Both the position numbers and the translations under genes were made by a program. DNA of 37,679 nucleotides, taken from positions 1 through 37,679 of the forward strand of contig JACCRY010000173.1 of NCBI GenBank assembly GCA_013813265.1. Reading direction: 5' to 3'. Shown piece after piece: positions 1 through 8,679 of the stretch (positions are counted from its first letter, which is position 1; every line of letters starts with the position of its first letter). This DNA is from Parachlamydiaceae bacterium (GTDB taxonomy: Bacteria; Chlamydiota; Chlamydiia; Chlamydiales; Parachlamydiaceae). Under the pieces are notes generated by a model that made no database searches, was not told the DNA's origin, and saw only the letters and a list, made by a program, of their open reading frames with translations.

Positions 1-118
1 TGAAAAGTTGCATCTGACGCACTTCTCTTCTCGGTCGTAGCTATAGCTACGACGTCGTCAAGAATTACATCAGCTGCAACTTTCGCCTAACTGCTGCATT
101 ATTTCGAATTTTTTCACA
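1..118. repeat. Palindromic repeat element, left copy (cut by window edge)
   Basis: Bases 1-126 match the reverse complement of 37523-37648 with only four mismatches that I count (near positions 13, 29, 45 and 68). The complete copy at the right edge shows the element to be a 148-bp imperfect palindrome ending in GTGAAAAAATT-type termini; here the terminus lies at about 108-118 and the other end is outside the window. The centre is a perfect 20-bp palindrome at 35-54. The 8-9 bases just beyond the terminus (119-126) are also shared by both copies, which may be a coincidence, a target-site effect or part of the element. No ORF of its own. It resembles a MITE or a large REP-type element; mobility is inferred. 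Confidence 0.85.
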
Positions 119-239
119 GCCTCTGCGTTGAATTAGGCTGGCTCGACGCCGAGAACCGAGGCTACCAGTCCATGTCATTGTCTTGTGGTTAATTTACTGA
201 TGCTATACACTAGTACACTAGATTCTTATCGAGGTCGAC

Positions 240-557
240 ATGGATGTTGCAAATCAACCAATAAAAGCAAAGCTCTTTGCGGGTTTCTTAATGACTTCAG
301 AAATTCGTATGCATTTAAATAAGAGTCCAGCATGGCAGAATGCCCAACTAACTCCGGATGAAAATTCTTGTGAACTTGTAGAGATGCGATATGGAGAGGG
401 TTATTCAATTGGACGCTACCTTGCGGAAGAGCAGCTGGCTCTTTCTGAAATCAAAGACTATGAGATTGCGATCTCTCAAAAACTCCAAGAATATTGCCCT
501 AAACTGGAGACAGGTCATCTGAAATTTTATATTTATTCCCAAATCTTTATTTATTAG
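240..557 (+). CDS. Small hypothetical protein upstream of maf
   Basis: A 105-residue ORF starting at an ATG five bases after a GAGG ribosome-binding site. I do not recognise the family. The middle of the protein (about residues 45-65) has a compact hydrophilic segment LVEMRYGEGYSIGRYL followed by an acidic helix-like stretch; there is no signal peptide or clear membrane segment. It stops only six bases before the maf start, so it probably heads a maf-recO operon. The reading frame, the ribosome site and the tight spacing support a real gene; its function is unknown. Confidence 0.65.
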   Translation: MDVANQPIKAKLFAGFLMTSEIRMHLNKSPAWQNAQLTPDENSCELVEMRYGEGYSIGRYLAEEQLALSEIKDYEIAISQKLQEYCPKLETGHLKFYIYSQIFIY

Positions 558-563
558 GTTGCT

Positions 564-1142
564 ATGCGCTTGATCTTAGGATCCCAATCGCCAAGAAGGC
601 GTGATATCATGCGTTATTTTTCTCTGCCGTTTGAGCAGATTCCTTCCTCCTTTGACGAATCAAGCATTGCTTTTGAGGGGAATCCGGAAACGTATGTTTG
701 TACTCTTGCGAGAGAAAAAGCATCAGCCTTGCATCGTCATGCTCCAGAAGCTGCCATATTGACTGCAGATACCATTGTCTATCGACATGGAAAAATATAT
801 GGCAAGCCAAGAGATGAAGAAGACGCGATTTCAACGCTTACAGAACTTTCCGGAAAATGGCATAGTGTCTATACAGGTGTTGCGCTTCATTACCAGGGTA
901 AAAAGTTTTGTCAGGCTGAGGAAACGCGAGTGCTTTTTAATAACCTAACAGCTCAGCAAATTAGAGACTACTACACAAAGCTCGATCTATACGATAAAGC
1001 AGGGAGCTATCAGTTGCAAATGGCGGGCGGTCTTATTGTCAGCAAAATTGACGGCTGTTATTATAATGTTATAGGCCTCCCTATCAATAGTGTCAGAGCT
1101 CTTTTGCAAAAAATCGGTATTGAGCTCTGGGATTATTTGTAA
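564..1142 (+). CDS. maf: Maf-like nucleoside triphosphate pyrophosphatase
   Basis: A 192-residue Maf/HAM1-fold protein. The family hydrolyses non-canonical or excess nucleoside triphosphates to monophosphates in the cytoplasm (dTTP/UTP or modified nucleotides) and was first linked to septum formation. Diagnostic features are the N-terminal GSQSPRR phosphate-binding loop (residues 6-12), the catalytic Asp in ADT (68-70), the KP pair at 81-82, a KAGSYQLQ segment near 145-152 and GLPI near 171. Length is normal for the family. It lies six bases after a small unknown gene and five bases before recO, so the three are probably cotranscribed. The substrate within the family is not settled here, although the KAGSYQ segment favours the dTTP/UTP-type group. 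Confidence 0.93.
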   Translation: MRLILGSQSPRRRDIMRYFSLPFEQIPSSFDESSIAFEGNPETYVCTLAREKASALHRHAPEAAILTADTIVYRHGKIYGKPRDEEDAISTLTELSGKWHSVYTGVALHYQGKKFCQAEETRVLFNNLTAQQIRDYYTKLDLYDKAGSYQLQMAGGLIVSKIDGCYYNVIGLPINSVRALLQKIGIELWDYL

Positions 1143-1147
1143 TAGAC

Positions 1148-1831
1148 ATGGTTTACCAGAAGAATGAGGGGATTATTCTCCACACAATTAAATATGGAGA
1201 ATATGATCAGATCCTAAGTGTGTTCACACGAGAAGAAGGTCTAATAAAAATGATCTTCAGAGGGGCATACGCAAAGAAACGAGCTATTGGCGCTTCAACA
1301 GCCCCGTTTACACAGTCAGAATTTGTCTATGAAAGACGGCAAAGCTCACTTTTTGTTTGTCATGAAACAGCCTTGATTAATGCACATTTAAGCCTCAGAA
1401 AAAGCCTGGCTTGCATTGATGCCGCTTATCTTCTTGCTAAAATCCTCCTTACATCGCAAGCAGAGCAGAAATCTTCGCCGTTACTTTATGATTTGTTTGT
1501 TTGCTATCTTACAAGAATTCCACTTTCTTTGTCTCCAGCAGCACTTGTTGCAAGTTTTCAGATGAAGTTTCTGCGTCATGAGGGGCTTTTTGGTTTTACT
1601 CCCCATTGCAGCCTTTGCAAGGCTGACTTGAAGGATCATTTTATAGCGCGAGGAGAAAGTTTTTGTGAGGGAGACCGCCCGGCTGAAGCGATGAAGTTAA
1701 CTCCATTCGAAGCTGAATCCTTATTTATTTTAGCATTTAGTAAATCTTACGAGCTAATTGAGCAAAGTGCTCTTGGAGGCGATTTGAAGGCTAAAATTGA
1801 GTGGATATTTGACACGCAAGTCAGTATGTGA
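1148..1831 (+). CDS. recO: DNA repair protein RecO
   Basis: A 227-residue RecO-family protein. RecO anneals single strands and, with RecR, loads RecA onto SSB-coated gaps in recombinational repair. The N-terminal OB-fold pattern (EGIILHTIKYGEYDQIL, residues 7-23, followed by a GAYAKK segment) is typical. The C-terminal helical part keeps a reduced zinc-ribbon-like set of cysteines: Cys154 and Cys157 in PHCSLC and Cys173 further on, one short of the classical four. The gene begins five bases after maf and ends about 50 bases before tRNA-Leu, whose promoter appears to start just after the recO stop. Confidence in the family is high; the state of the zinc site is uncertain. Confidence 0.9.
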   Translation: MVYQKNEGIILHTIKYGEYDQILSVFTREEGLIKMIFRGAYAKKRAIGASTAPFTQSEFVYERRQSSLFVCHETALINAHLSLRKSLACIDAAYLLAKILLTSQAEQKSSPLLYDLFVCYLTRIPLSLSPAALVASFQMKFLRHEGLFGFTPHCSLCKADLKDHFIARGESFCEGDRPAEAMKLTPFEAESLFILAFSKSYELIEQSALGGDLKAKIEWIFDTQVSM

Positions 1832-1841
1832 AATTTTCGTC

Positions 1842-1871
1842 TTGCGGAAAAAAAAGGGTCTTTGCTACTAT
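1842..1871 (+). promoter_or_regulatory. Likely promoter of tRNA-Leu
   Basis: TTGCGG at 1842-1847, an 18-base spacer and TACTAT at 1866-1871 resemble a sigma-70/sigma-66 promoter. Transcription would start about 1878, a few bases before the mature tRNA. It lies directly after the recO stop, so the tRNA need not depend on the upstream operon. Confidence 0.5.
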
Positions 1872-1881
1872 CTGTTTTCAT

Positions 1882-1964
1882 GCGAAAGTGGCGGAATGGT
1901 ATACGCGCTACCTTGAGGTGGTAGTGGGAGAAATCCCGTAGGGGTTCAAGTCCCCTCTTTCGCA
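1882..1964 (+). tRNA. tRNA-Leu (anticodon GAG)
   Basis: An 83-base class II tRNA. The acceptor arm is GCGAAAG (1882-1888) paired with CTTTCGC (1957-1963), with discriminator A. The anticodon arm is CTACC, loop TTGAGGT, GGTAG, which gives anticodon GAG, reading leucine CUC/CUU codons. A long variable arm (GTGGGAGAAATCCCG region) and the T arm with GGTTCAAGTCC are clear. CCA is not encoded. Confidence 0.96.
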
Positions 1965-1969
1965 ATCTT

Positions 1970-2001
1970 AAAAGCCATCCCGTTAATGGGATGGCTTTTT
2001 T
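1970..2001 (+). terminator. Rho-independent terminator after tRNA-Leu
   Basis: A perfect 9-bp stem AGCCATCCC / GGGATGGCT (1973-1981 and 1988-1996) with a 6-base loop is followed by a run of T. A stretch of A on the other side would let it work in both directions. It begins nine bases after the acceptor stem. Confidence 0.92.
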
Positions 2002-2119
2002 ATTAAATGCGCTTAAAAAAGGGTGCACTCTGTTGAAATCTTTGGTTCAAGTTCTTTCTTTTCCACTACTCGCGAAACCTGAGTTGAACTACTTTCATTA
2101 ATAAAACGGTTAGTGTGTG

Positions 2120-2512
2120 TCATTTCTTTAAGTTAGTCTCATCGGATTCGTTAGCCAATGAAGCCAATTTTAGCATTGTTTTTTGATTTTCCCAACCGTT
2201 AAACTTAATCTTATTGTTGGCAAGAATCATGCTTGAATTCTTAGGCTCATGAGTCTCTCCTTCGAACAAGAAGACACCGCCATTATCTTTTAAGATATGT
2301 TCCACTGCAAAGTTGAGTCTGCGATCCAACAACTGAGTCAATAAATGATTAGAATCACAGATAAAAAATATTTTTGCATCTTTCCAAGAACAATTACCAA
2401 AAGCAAAAAAATTATCATTACTTATTGGCAATTCAACCTGTTTTCCTGGATGGAAGAAATTTCTTTTGGAATATACAGGATTGCCCCGATCTAAGTCCCA
2501 GCCTTCAGTTCC
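2120..2512 (-). pseudogene. Unrecognised gene fragment, probably 5'-truncated
   Basis: The minus-strand frame is open from about 2512 down to the stop at 2120 (about 130 codons). The only start within it is a TTG at 2431 without a convincing ribosome-binding site, and the frame upstream of that TTG still reads like protein (GWDLDRGNPVYSK, then FFHPGKQVEL). This suggests that the N-terminal part of a larger gene has been lost rather than that the gene begins at 2431. The segment KIFFICDSNHLLTQLLDRR and a following acidic-hydrophobic stretch look protein-like. I do not recognise the family. A short intact gene starting at TTG 2431 (103 residues) is the alternative. Confidence 0.4.
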
Positions 2513-2775
2513 TCACTACGGGAACAAGTTTAATTCCTAGAGAAATAGGAATTCCACCAAAAGTCTCTGAACTAGGCTAGGAGAAGGTTTATGCTTTCTT
2601 TAAGAGATGAAGTTTATCAACAAGTGAATGCTAAAGTACGAAGATTGTCGGTGAGCTGTCAACTGGAAATCTGTGTAACGGTTCGATGAGGGGGGCGGAT
2701 TAATCTCCGCCTCTACTCTAACGTTGAATCTGTGCCCCGACTCACCCTTAGCTTCTAAGCTTCCTTCCTTCCTTC
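2513..2775. other. Intergenic stretch with GC-rich hairpin
   Basis: No credible gene. A GAGG...CCTC hairpin with CGGA/TCCG pairing lies at about 2686-2712, and a CCTT tetranucleotide run at about 2760-2779 borders the lptG stop. The hairpin could help end lptG transcription but lacks a T tract on the minus strand. Confidence 0.35.
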
Positions 2776-3861
2776 CTAACGCACTCTGACGTAGCGCCAG
2801 CCAAAGATTAGAAAGAAAATAAGGAAAGGTGTCCACAGAGCATACAAAGGATCCATAAACTGACGACGACCAAGCACATGAGCTGCGTCAATCACAATAT
2901 AGATCGCAATAAGGCCAAAAAGACTGCTGGCATAAACCAAAAAGACGGGGAATTGCCTAGAAAAGCGAATGCAGAATGGGGCGCACGCAATAACAGCCAA
3001 TAAGCAAAGCCATGGCAAAGCAAGCTTTCGGTGAAAAGCTGAAACTAGTCGAGCTTCCTTTTCACTGTGCGTTTCGTGATTGTCTGGAAGTTGTTCCCAA
3101 AGCTGTGAAATAGAAAGATTTTCCGGTTGTATGAAGGTCTCAACTAAGTTTTTTTCATTAAATTTAAGCTCAGGAAGCTCTTTAAAAACTTCAGAATCTA
3201 CGATGACAAGTTCGTTTTGCTCATTACGTTCTAAGTGGTCGACAAAATGAGCTATGGAAGGATTGATTTGGAGATATTTGATTTTGTAAATATCATCGAT
3301 GGAACGAATCCAATAAACATCAAAAAAGCGGTCAGTAAAAGAATCATAATTTTGAAAAAGAAGAGTTGAGTTGTCTTCCAAAATAACGTGTTCTGCAGAA
3401 AAAGTGCTTGAATGATGTTTTTTATGTTTTTTTTCCTTTCCATGAGCGGTTTCAAGATACTTCATCTCTTTATAAGCTGCAGGCAGGGCATATTCCATAT
3501 TCAGATACATTAAAACTGTAAATAGCAAGCCTAACAGCAGAAATGGACGTAAAAGTCTTGAAAGTTTAACTCCACTCGCCATCATTGCAATGAGTTCATT
3601 ATTTGTATTAAGTTTGCAAAGTGTGCGAATGGTACCTAAAAGAAGGGCAAAGGGAACAAGCACCTCACTGCGGTTGATAAATTCGCATCCATAGTAAAGA
3701 CCGAAAGCTGGCCAATAAAAATGACCTTGGCTGTCTTGAAAGCTTCTCGAATGATTTGTAGTGTCAATTAATGCATAAAGACTATAAAAACAGATCAAAA
3801 AAAAGAACAGGGTTTTTAAAACCTCTTTAATGAAATAGCGTTCCCAAATCTTTGTAAACAT
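2776..3861 (-). CDS. lptG: LptG-like permease subunit of the lipopolysaccharide exporter
   Basis: A 361-residue YjgP/YjgQ (LptF/LptG) family membrane protein. In the known system LptF and LptG pair in the inner membrane with the ATPase LptB to extract LPS and pass it to the periplasmic bridge. Visible features are an N-terminal positively charged start and first helix (about residues 12-32), the conserved segment NNELIAMMASGVKLSRLL between early helices, a middle hydrophilic region (about 130-260) corresponding to the periplasmic jellyroll, and three C-terminal helices ending in a basic tail. Its start lies two bases after the stop of the partner permease, so they form one operon. The G rather than F label rests on gene order and the RYFIKE start, and is less certain than the family. 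Confidence 0.85.
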   Translation of the reverse strand: MFTKIWERYFIKEVLKTLFFFLICFYSLYALIDTTNHSRSFQDSQGHFYWPAFGLYYGCEFINRSEVLVPFALLLGTIRTLCKLNTNNELIAMMASGVKLSRLLRPFLLLGLLFTVLMYLNMEYALPAAYKEMKYLETAHGKEKKHKKHHSSTFSAEHVILEDNSTLLFQNYDSFTDRFFDVYWIRSIDDIYKIKYLQINPSIAHFVDHLERNEQNELVIVDSEVFKELPELKFNEKNLVETFIQPENLSISQLWEQLPDNHETHSEKEARLVSAFHRKLALPWLCLLAVIACAPFCIRFSRQFPVFLVYASSLFGLIAIYIVIDAAHVLGRRQFMDPLYALWTPFLIFFLIFGWRYVRVR

Positions 3862-3863
3862 GC

Positions 3864-5009
3864 TTATTCGACTCCTCGAGTTGCGTTACGAAGCATCCAC
3901 AGCGAAATCATAATAATGAGTAGATGAGGCAATATATAAAAGAGCGCGGAAGTAATAAGTAGATGATCAATCCCTTTAGCAGAAAAATAAGCAGAAATAT
4001 AGAGAGCGCTTAAAACTGCGACAAGTACAATTTTTTTAACTGATTGGGTTCTTCCGATACTTAAACCGCAAGTGGCTCCGAGTAAAGTAAAAGTAAAAAC
4101 GGCAAATGCAATAGAAAAACGTCGTATCATTTCGCTGTATATACGGCTATTGGTTCTTTGAATTTGTTTTATATCGCTAATGGGTTTGGCTTCAATTTTA
4201 GCTTCAGCTAAAAGTTCATTATTTTCATGAAGACGGCAAAGCAGGAGTGATAGCTGCAGATGGTCGTTATTAAGAGTCCACATTTTGCGGTGGATTAACT
4301 GCATAAAATCTTTAATGGTTGTAGTTGTTTCTTTAATATTTTCAACTAAAATTTTATCATAATGATCATCACCTTCGGAGGAAGTTGAAAGCAGGGTAAG
4401 AGATTGGGTTTTAAAGTCAGTTGAAGAAGACTGAAGATTTTTAGCCAAGAGTAAATTGATGCGATGAGTGCTTCGGTTCGGCATTGCGATGATACTATTG
4501 GACGCTGATTCTCCCAACAAGGATGGACCTAAGGTATCATAGTAGATTCCTCTAAGTTTCATAAGGTGTTTGTTGCTTAAAATTAACAATGGATTAATTG
4601 AACGGAGTTCATTTTTGATCAAAGCGCCTGAAAGATGGGAATTAGTAGCAAGCTCGGAAATAATGTAGAAATTGGCAACAGCTAAAAAAGATGCAGCAAC
4701 TAAAAGGGGAGTCATAAGTGTCCATATCGATAGGCCTGCGGCTCGTAAGGCTGTCATTTCGTGATTTTTACATAGGTATTTGACTAGGATCATCGAAGAG
4801 ATTAGAGCAGAAATCGGAAGGGCTATAGGAAGAATATAGGGGATTTGATAGAGTGTAAAATATAATACATAGATGCCTTGAGGGCCTAACGTGGCAAAAT
4901 GGGCAATTTCTTCTAGTCTTAGTGTTAGCAAAAGGGCAATGAAAGCAAACGTGCAAAAAAATAAGACTTTTAAATAGTGGGCTAACAAATAGCGCCATAT
5001 AATGGGCAT
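3864..5009 (-). CDS. lptF: LptF-like permease subunit of the lipopolysaccharide exporter
   Basis: A 381-residue LptF/LptG-family permease, the first gene of the pair. The N-terminal WRYLLAHYLKVLFF leads into helix 1; the conserved HEMTALRAAGLSIW segment (about residues 83-96) is the cytoplasmic coupling region seen across the family; a soluble periplasmic domain fills about 125-285; and three more helices follow. No ribosome-binding site of normal strength is seen before the ATG at 5009. The leader carries a perfect 12-bp inverted repeat. In Chlamydia trachomatis the equivalent pair sits close to tilS and ftsH; here ftsH is nearby but divergent and tilS is not between them. Confidence 0.85.
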   Translation of the reverse strand: MPIIWRYLLAHYLKVLFFCTFAFIALLLTLRLEEIAHFATLGPQGIYVLYFTLYQIPYILPIALPISALISSMILVKYLCKNHEMTALRAAGLSIWTLMTPLLVAASFLAVANFYIISELATNSHLSGALIKNELRSINPLLILSNKHLMKLRGIYYDTLGPSLLGESASNSIIAMPNRSTHRINLLLAKNLQSSSTDFKTQSLTLLSTSSEGDDHYDKILVENIKETTTTIKDFMQLIHRKMWTLNNDHLQLSLLLCRLHENNELLAEAKIEAKPISDIKQIQRTNSRIYSEMIRRFSIAFAVFTFTLLGATCGLSIGRTQSVKKIVLVAVLSALYISAYFSAKGIDHLLITSALFYILPHLLIIMISLWMLRNATRGVE

Positions 5010-5034
5010 AGATATACATCGCTTGTATTATTGA

Positions 5035-5079
5035 GTAAGTGTTCATAAAATAAAACTGAAATCGTGGATGAACACTTAC
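5035..5079 (-). promoter_or_regulatory. Perfect 12-bp inverted repeat in the lptF leader
   Basis: GTAAGTGTTCAT at 5035-5046 and its exact reverse complement ATGAACACTTAC at 5068-5079 are separated by 21 bases. The right-hand edge is 26 bases upstream of the lptF ATG on the minus strand. A perfect -10 hexamer TATAAT lies at 5110-5115 on the same strand, without a good -35, so the repeat would fall in the transcribed leader. It could form an RNA hairpin or be an operator for a dimeric regulator. Confidence 0.5.
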
Positions 5080-5198
5080 GCTATTTTTGAATATACGATA
5101 CTACACCTTATTATATAAACGCAAGTTACGAGTCCTGCAGGGGTTAAAGGACCATAGGGATTGGATTACAAGGGTAAAAGATAAATAACTAAGAAAAT

Positions 5199-5227
5199 CC
5201 CTTAGCCCTTTATTTCCCTTTAGTCCC
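5199..5227 (-). other. G-quadruplex-type motif upstream of lptF
   Basis: On the minus strand four GGG runs are separated by loops of 6, 7 and 4 bases, which satisfies the standard G3 N1-7 pattern. It lies between the divergent lptF and GYF-protein genes, upstream of the probable lptF -10. Whether it folds is not known. Confidence 0.4.
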
Positions 5228-5286
5228 TTCAACTACTGCCTATCAAGTAATAGGTTATTTCCTAAATGTGCAATAGGGTAAAAATC

Positions 5287-5631
5287 ATGGAAAAAGAATG
5301 GTACATAAAAATCAAAGAACATCGAGAGGGTCCTTATACTGTCGATCAACTGAAACGACATAAAGAGGTGACACCCGACACCTTTGTTTGGGATGAGGAA
5401 AATGCTGTGTGGGTGCCGATTCGAACAATCCCGGAACTGCTGATAATTTTTAAAGATCCTGCGACAACAAAAGATCCTGATATTTTGGAAGAAGATATTA
5501 AAGTATTAGCCAAGGAAAAAGAGGCGGGAGAACTAGTGCTGCAGCTTGGATCAGAGCCCCCATCTATTTTCTTTTGGCTCTTAATCTTTGCGGCCATTAT
5601 GTTTCTGATTGTCCTATACACAAAATTATGA
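5287..5631 (+). CDS. GYF_2-domain protein with C-terminal membrane anchor
   Basis: The residues right after the chosen start (EKEWYIKIKEHREGPYTV) match the GYF_2 (DUF4339) fold: an aromatic W-Y start, a G-P pair, a QL helix, TFVW and a final W-V-P. Such domains bind proline-rich partners in eukaryotic relatives; in bacteria they often sit on membrane proteins of unknown role. After an acidic linker comes one hydrophobic segment near the C-terminus (IFFWLLIFAAIMFLIVLY), so it is probably tail-anchored with the GYF domain in the cytoplasm. An ATG at 5266 in frame would add seven residues; I prefer 5287 because an AGGG precedes it and the domain starts there. Its stop overlaps the start of a tiny ORF, and ftsH follows. 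It occupies the place where Chlamydia has tilS. Confidence 0.75.
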   Translation: MEKEWYIKIKEHREGPYTVDQLKRHKEVTPDTFVWDEENAVWVPIRTIPELLIIFKDPATTKDPDILEEDIKVLAKEKEAGELVLQLGSEPPSIFFWLLIFAAIMFLIVLYTKL

Positions 5632-5783
5632 CTTTGGTGATGACCTGGCTTTTTTCATGGAGATCCGCGGATTGTCTTTTGCTGTCTACTGTTCATGAAG
5701 AAAATGCAGTCCTAGGGACTTATGATGAAAAACTTCTTCACTTCGGTAAAGAAAAATTTATATCGCTTTATGATCCCCGTTAA
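5628..5783 (+). CDS. Possible 51-residue protein coupled to the GYF gene
   Basis: A short ORF whose ATG overlaps the stop of the GYF gene in an ATGA arrangement, a common sign of translational coupling. The product has a hydrophobic start (MTLVMTWLFSW) and a polar remainder. I recognise no family. It could also be the worn remnant of a longer gene, or chance. The ftsH promoter begins just downstream. Confidence 0.3.
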   Translation: MTLVMTWLFSWRSADCLLLSTVHEENAVLGTYDEKLLHFGKEKFISLYDPR

Positions 5784-5800
5784 GGATTACGAGTTCTCTA

Positions 5801-5830
5801 TTGATAGGGAATAAGAACGTGTGCTATATT
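5801..5830 (+). promoter_or_regulatory. Likely ftsH promoter
   Basis: TTGATA at 5801-5806, an 18-base spacer and TATATT at 5825-5830, about 80 bases before the ftsH start. It lies in the only intergenic gap ahead of ftsH-murF/alr. Confidence 0.55.
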
Positions 5831-5911
5831 ATATTTCATGACTCTGCATCAAAATTTTAGTAGATTTTGCAGCATTTTTCAGTTTTAATCTTTTGCAATA
5901 GATAGGTAAAT

Positions 5912-8668
5912 ATGAGTGATGACAAAAAGCAAGATTTGAAAAAGAATGTCCCGGGCGGATTACTCTGGATCGTTATGGCAATATTACTTTTAGCCATGAT
6001 GGTGCAGAACTTTGTTGAAACAAAATTTGCGCAAGTATCCTTTAGCTATCAGCTGGAGCATCTTGTTAACTTACAGCTCTTGCAACCGGAAGATAGTCGA
6101 AAAATTGCTTTAAACGATAATCTTGTGACTTTTAGCGGCAAGTTTCGCGACCACGCTACGGATGAAGGAAAGCAACGCTATAAATTTCTTGATTTGCTAA
6201 ATACCAGCCATGAACAAACCTCAGAAAAAGAGCGTCTGCAAAAGATTCTTACTGAACAGAAAACAAAAGTCCTTGAAACATCAGAGTGGTTCTTGGCGTT
6301 GTCAGGAGAGGCAATTCCAACAGGCGGGTTCACTGTCATCGACGATCTTTCTTTGGAAGCAGACAAAAACTACACTGTTGATATTAAAGAAAATTCAAAA
6401 AAAAGCCCTGTTAATTTAACAAAATTGACTGAAATTTTAGCTCAACTTCAAGCGTCTCCTTCAGAAGTCGGTGCAGAAGCCTATGGGAAGTCCCTCGACC
6501 AATTATTGCGTGATTTCCGTTCTCCGCTTTTAGGTGTCGGCAACCAAACGATGAAAGAGGAGCTTAAAACATTAGATGATGAGCTCACAAATACTTTATC
6601 AGATAAATCTCTTCCAGTGCAGTCAAAAGTCGATTCCTTTGCATCTTACACCGCGGTATTGCAAAAAATTGTAAATGAACTGAGTCATGTAAATGATGAT
6701 ATGCGCCTCAGTCAGTTGCGTAGTGTTCGCAACTATAAGGAAACGCTTGATGAAAATAATGCCCTCCAAACTAAAATTGAAGAAACAACTCTTCAGTTAG
6801 ATCGAACACGGCAAAATGTCAATCAAGTCACTTGGTTTGTGAATGGAAAAGAACTTTCGACTCGAGCCCTAGAAAAGCTTGACCCAGAACTTTACAGCCA
6901 ATGGTTTACAGCTGCAAAGCATGAGTGGGAAGGGATGGGCCATAATCATGGCGGCTACTTTAAAGCTCCAGATCAACCCTTGAACATTGTTCTTGAAAAA
7001 ACATTTAAAAGTGAAGAGCCGTCGCCAAATTACCTGAGTTATCTTTTCACCATGCTCCCTGTGTTGTTAGTCCTTTCCGTTCTCTATTTTATATTTTCTC
7101 GACAGGTCAAAGGAATGGGCTCCAATGCAATGAGCTTCGGAAAATCTCCAGCAAAATTACTTGTAAAAGGCCAAAATAAAATTACATTTAAAGATGTTGC
7201 GGGTGTGGATGAAGCGATCGAAGAGTTGCAAGAAATTGTCGAATTTTTGAAGAGTCCACACAAGTTTACAGCTCTGGGCGGACGTATTCCAAAAGGAGTT
7301 CTTTGTGTAGGTCCTCCAGGAACGGGAAAAACTCTGATCGCTAAAGCTGTGGCCGGTGAAGCTGATCGTCCGTTCTTTTCGATTTCTGGATCCGATTTTG
7401 TTGAAATGTTTGTGGGAGTTGGTGCTAGCCGAATTCGCGATCTTTTCGATCAAGCAAAGAAAAATGCTCCTTGTATCATTTTTATGGATGAAATCGATGC
7501 TGTCGGACGTCATCGTGGCGCCGGTGTTGGTGGAGGTCATGATGAACGCGAGCAGACGCTCAATCAGCTTCTTGTTGAAATGGATGGCTTTGACACAAAC
7601 GAAGGGGTCATTTTAATGGCCGCAACAAACAGGCCGGATGTACTCGATAGGGCGTTATTGCGTCCAGGACGTTTTGATCGTAGGGTTATCATTAACTTGC
7701 CTGACGTCAAAGGGCGTTTTGATATCTTGAATGTGCATGCGCGTAAAATTAAACTCGATCCGAATGTCGACATGATGCTTCTTGCTCGTAGTACCCCGGG
7801 TTGTTCAGGAGCTGATCTTGCCAACATGTTAAATGAAGCGGCTCTTCTTGCAGCAAGAAAAGGTCGAACTGCCATTACAGGTATGGAGATTTTTGAAGCA
7901 CGGGATAAAGTTCTTTATGGAAAAGAACGGCGCAGCCTTGAAATTGATGAAAATGAAAAACGCACGACAGCTTATCATGAAGCAGGGCATACAATTGTCG
8001 GTTTGATCGTCAAGCATGCAGATCCTGTCGAAAAAGTTACCATTATTCCTCGTGGTATGTCTCTAGGTTCAACTCTCTTTACCCCTAAAAAAAATAAAGT
8101 TAGCTATTGGAAAATGGAGCTTCATGATCAACTAGCCGTATTGATGGGCGGCCGTTGTGCTGAAGAGATTTTCGTAGGCGATGTGTCGAGTGGAGCTCAG
8201 CAAGATATTGAGCGTGCAACAGCAATCGCACGTAAAATGGTTTGTGAATGGGGTATGACTGATGCTCTTGGTGCAATGGCTTATGATAAGAGCCCAGATT
8301 CTAATCAATATTCAGGCATGGGGAGTTACCATGAGAAGGAATACTCTGAAGAAACAGCCAAAACCATTGATAAGGAAGTGCGTAAGATTTTGGATGATGC
8401 CAATGCTCGAGCTGCGTCAATCATTACGGAGCATAAGCCTCAAGTTGAATTAATGACAGAAATGTTAATTAAATATGAGACGCTTTCAGCAGAAGATATT
8501 GACAAGATTTTGAAAAATGAATGGAGCGAGAATGATAAAGATGCTCGTCTTCTTAAACAAGATGAGTTGCATAAGAAAGCCTTTGCTCCTGATAAAGAAC
8601 CGCCTGCTGCACCTGGATCTGCATCTAAGAAACATCCGCCATTGGATCCTATTCAACCTGGTGCATAA
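5912..8668 (+). CDS. ftsH: ATP-dependent zinc metalloprotease FtsH
   Basis: A 918-residue membrane AAA protease that extracts and degrades misfolded or regulatory membrane and cytosolic proteins. Order: a cytoplasmic N-tail; TM1 at about 16-36; a periplasmic domain to about 372; TM2 at about 373-395; an AAA module with Walker A GPPGTGKT (467-474), Walker B FMDEID (Asp526-Glu527) and an arginine-rich second region of homology (RPGRFDRR); then the M41 protease domain with HEAGH (His689, Glu690, His693) binding zinc. The roughly 335-residue periplasmic domain is far larger than that of E. coli FtsH (about 75), giving a length close to the 900-plus typical of chlamydial FtsH. The tail is low-complexity and rich in Pro, Ala and Lys. 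MurF/Alr follows 11 bases later, so they probably share a transcript. Confidence 0.97.
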   Translation: MSDDKKQDLKKNVPGGLLWIVMAILLLAMMVQNFVETKFAQVSFSYQLEHLVNLQLLQPEDSRKIALNDNLVTFSGKFRDHATDEGKQRYKFLDLLNTSHEQTSEKERLQKILTEQKTKVLETSEWFLALSGEAIPTGGFTVIDDLSLEADKNYTVDIKENSKKSPVNLTKLTEILAQLQASPSEVGAEAYGKSLDQLLRDFRSPLLGVGNQTMKEELKTLDDELTNTLSDKSLPVQSKVDSFASYTAVLQKIVNELSHVNDDMRLSQLRSVRNYKETLDENNALQTKIEETTLQLDRTRQNVNQVTWFVNGKELSTRALEKLDPELYSQWFTAAKHEWEGMGHNHGGYFKAPDQPLNIVLEKTFKSEEPSPNYLSYLFTMLPVLLVLSVLYFIFSRQVKGMGSNAMSFGKSPAKLLVKGQNKITFKDVAGVDEAIEELQEIVEFLKSPHKFTALGGRIPKGVLCVGPPGTGKTLIAKAVAGEADRPFFSISGSDFVEMFVGVGASRIRDLFDQAKKNAPCIIFMDEIDAVGRHRGAGVGGGHDEREQTLNQLLVEMDGFDTNEGVILMAATNRPDVLDRALLRPGRFDRRVIINLPDVKGRFDILNVHARKIKLDPNVDMMLLARSTPGCSGADLANMLNEAALLAARKGRTAITGMEIFEARDKVLYGKERRSLEIDENEKRTTAYHEAGHTIVGLIVKHADPVEKVTIIPRGMSLGSTLFTPKKNKVSYWKMELHDQLAVLMGGRCAEEIFVGDVSSGAQQDIERATAIARKMVCEWGMTDALGAMAYDKSPDSNQYSGMGSYHEKEYSEETAKTIDKEVRKILDDANARAASIITEHKPQVELMTEMLIKYETLSAEDIDKILKNEWSENDKDARLLKQDELHKKAFAPDKEPPAAPGSASKKHPPLDPIQPGA

Positions 8669-8679
8669 AGGTCTGTCAA

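Noticed and set aside
2374-2580. 68-codon plus-strand ORF
   Set aside because: It opposes the better protein-like frame of the unknown fragment on the minus strand and shows no conserved features.
4768-5046. 92-codon minus-strand ORF overlapping lptF, starting in the inverted repeat
   Set aside because: The frame differs from lptF and its Cys/Pro-rich product looks like an out-of-frame reading of membrane helices. Its ATG in the hairpin is probably chance.
7157-7540. Long minus-strand ORF inside ftsH
   Set aside because: It mirrors the conserved AAA domain of ftsH in another frame; no homology and no ribosome site. The same holds for the other ORFs inside ftsH, murF-alr, pbp2, dinG and rpoD.
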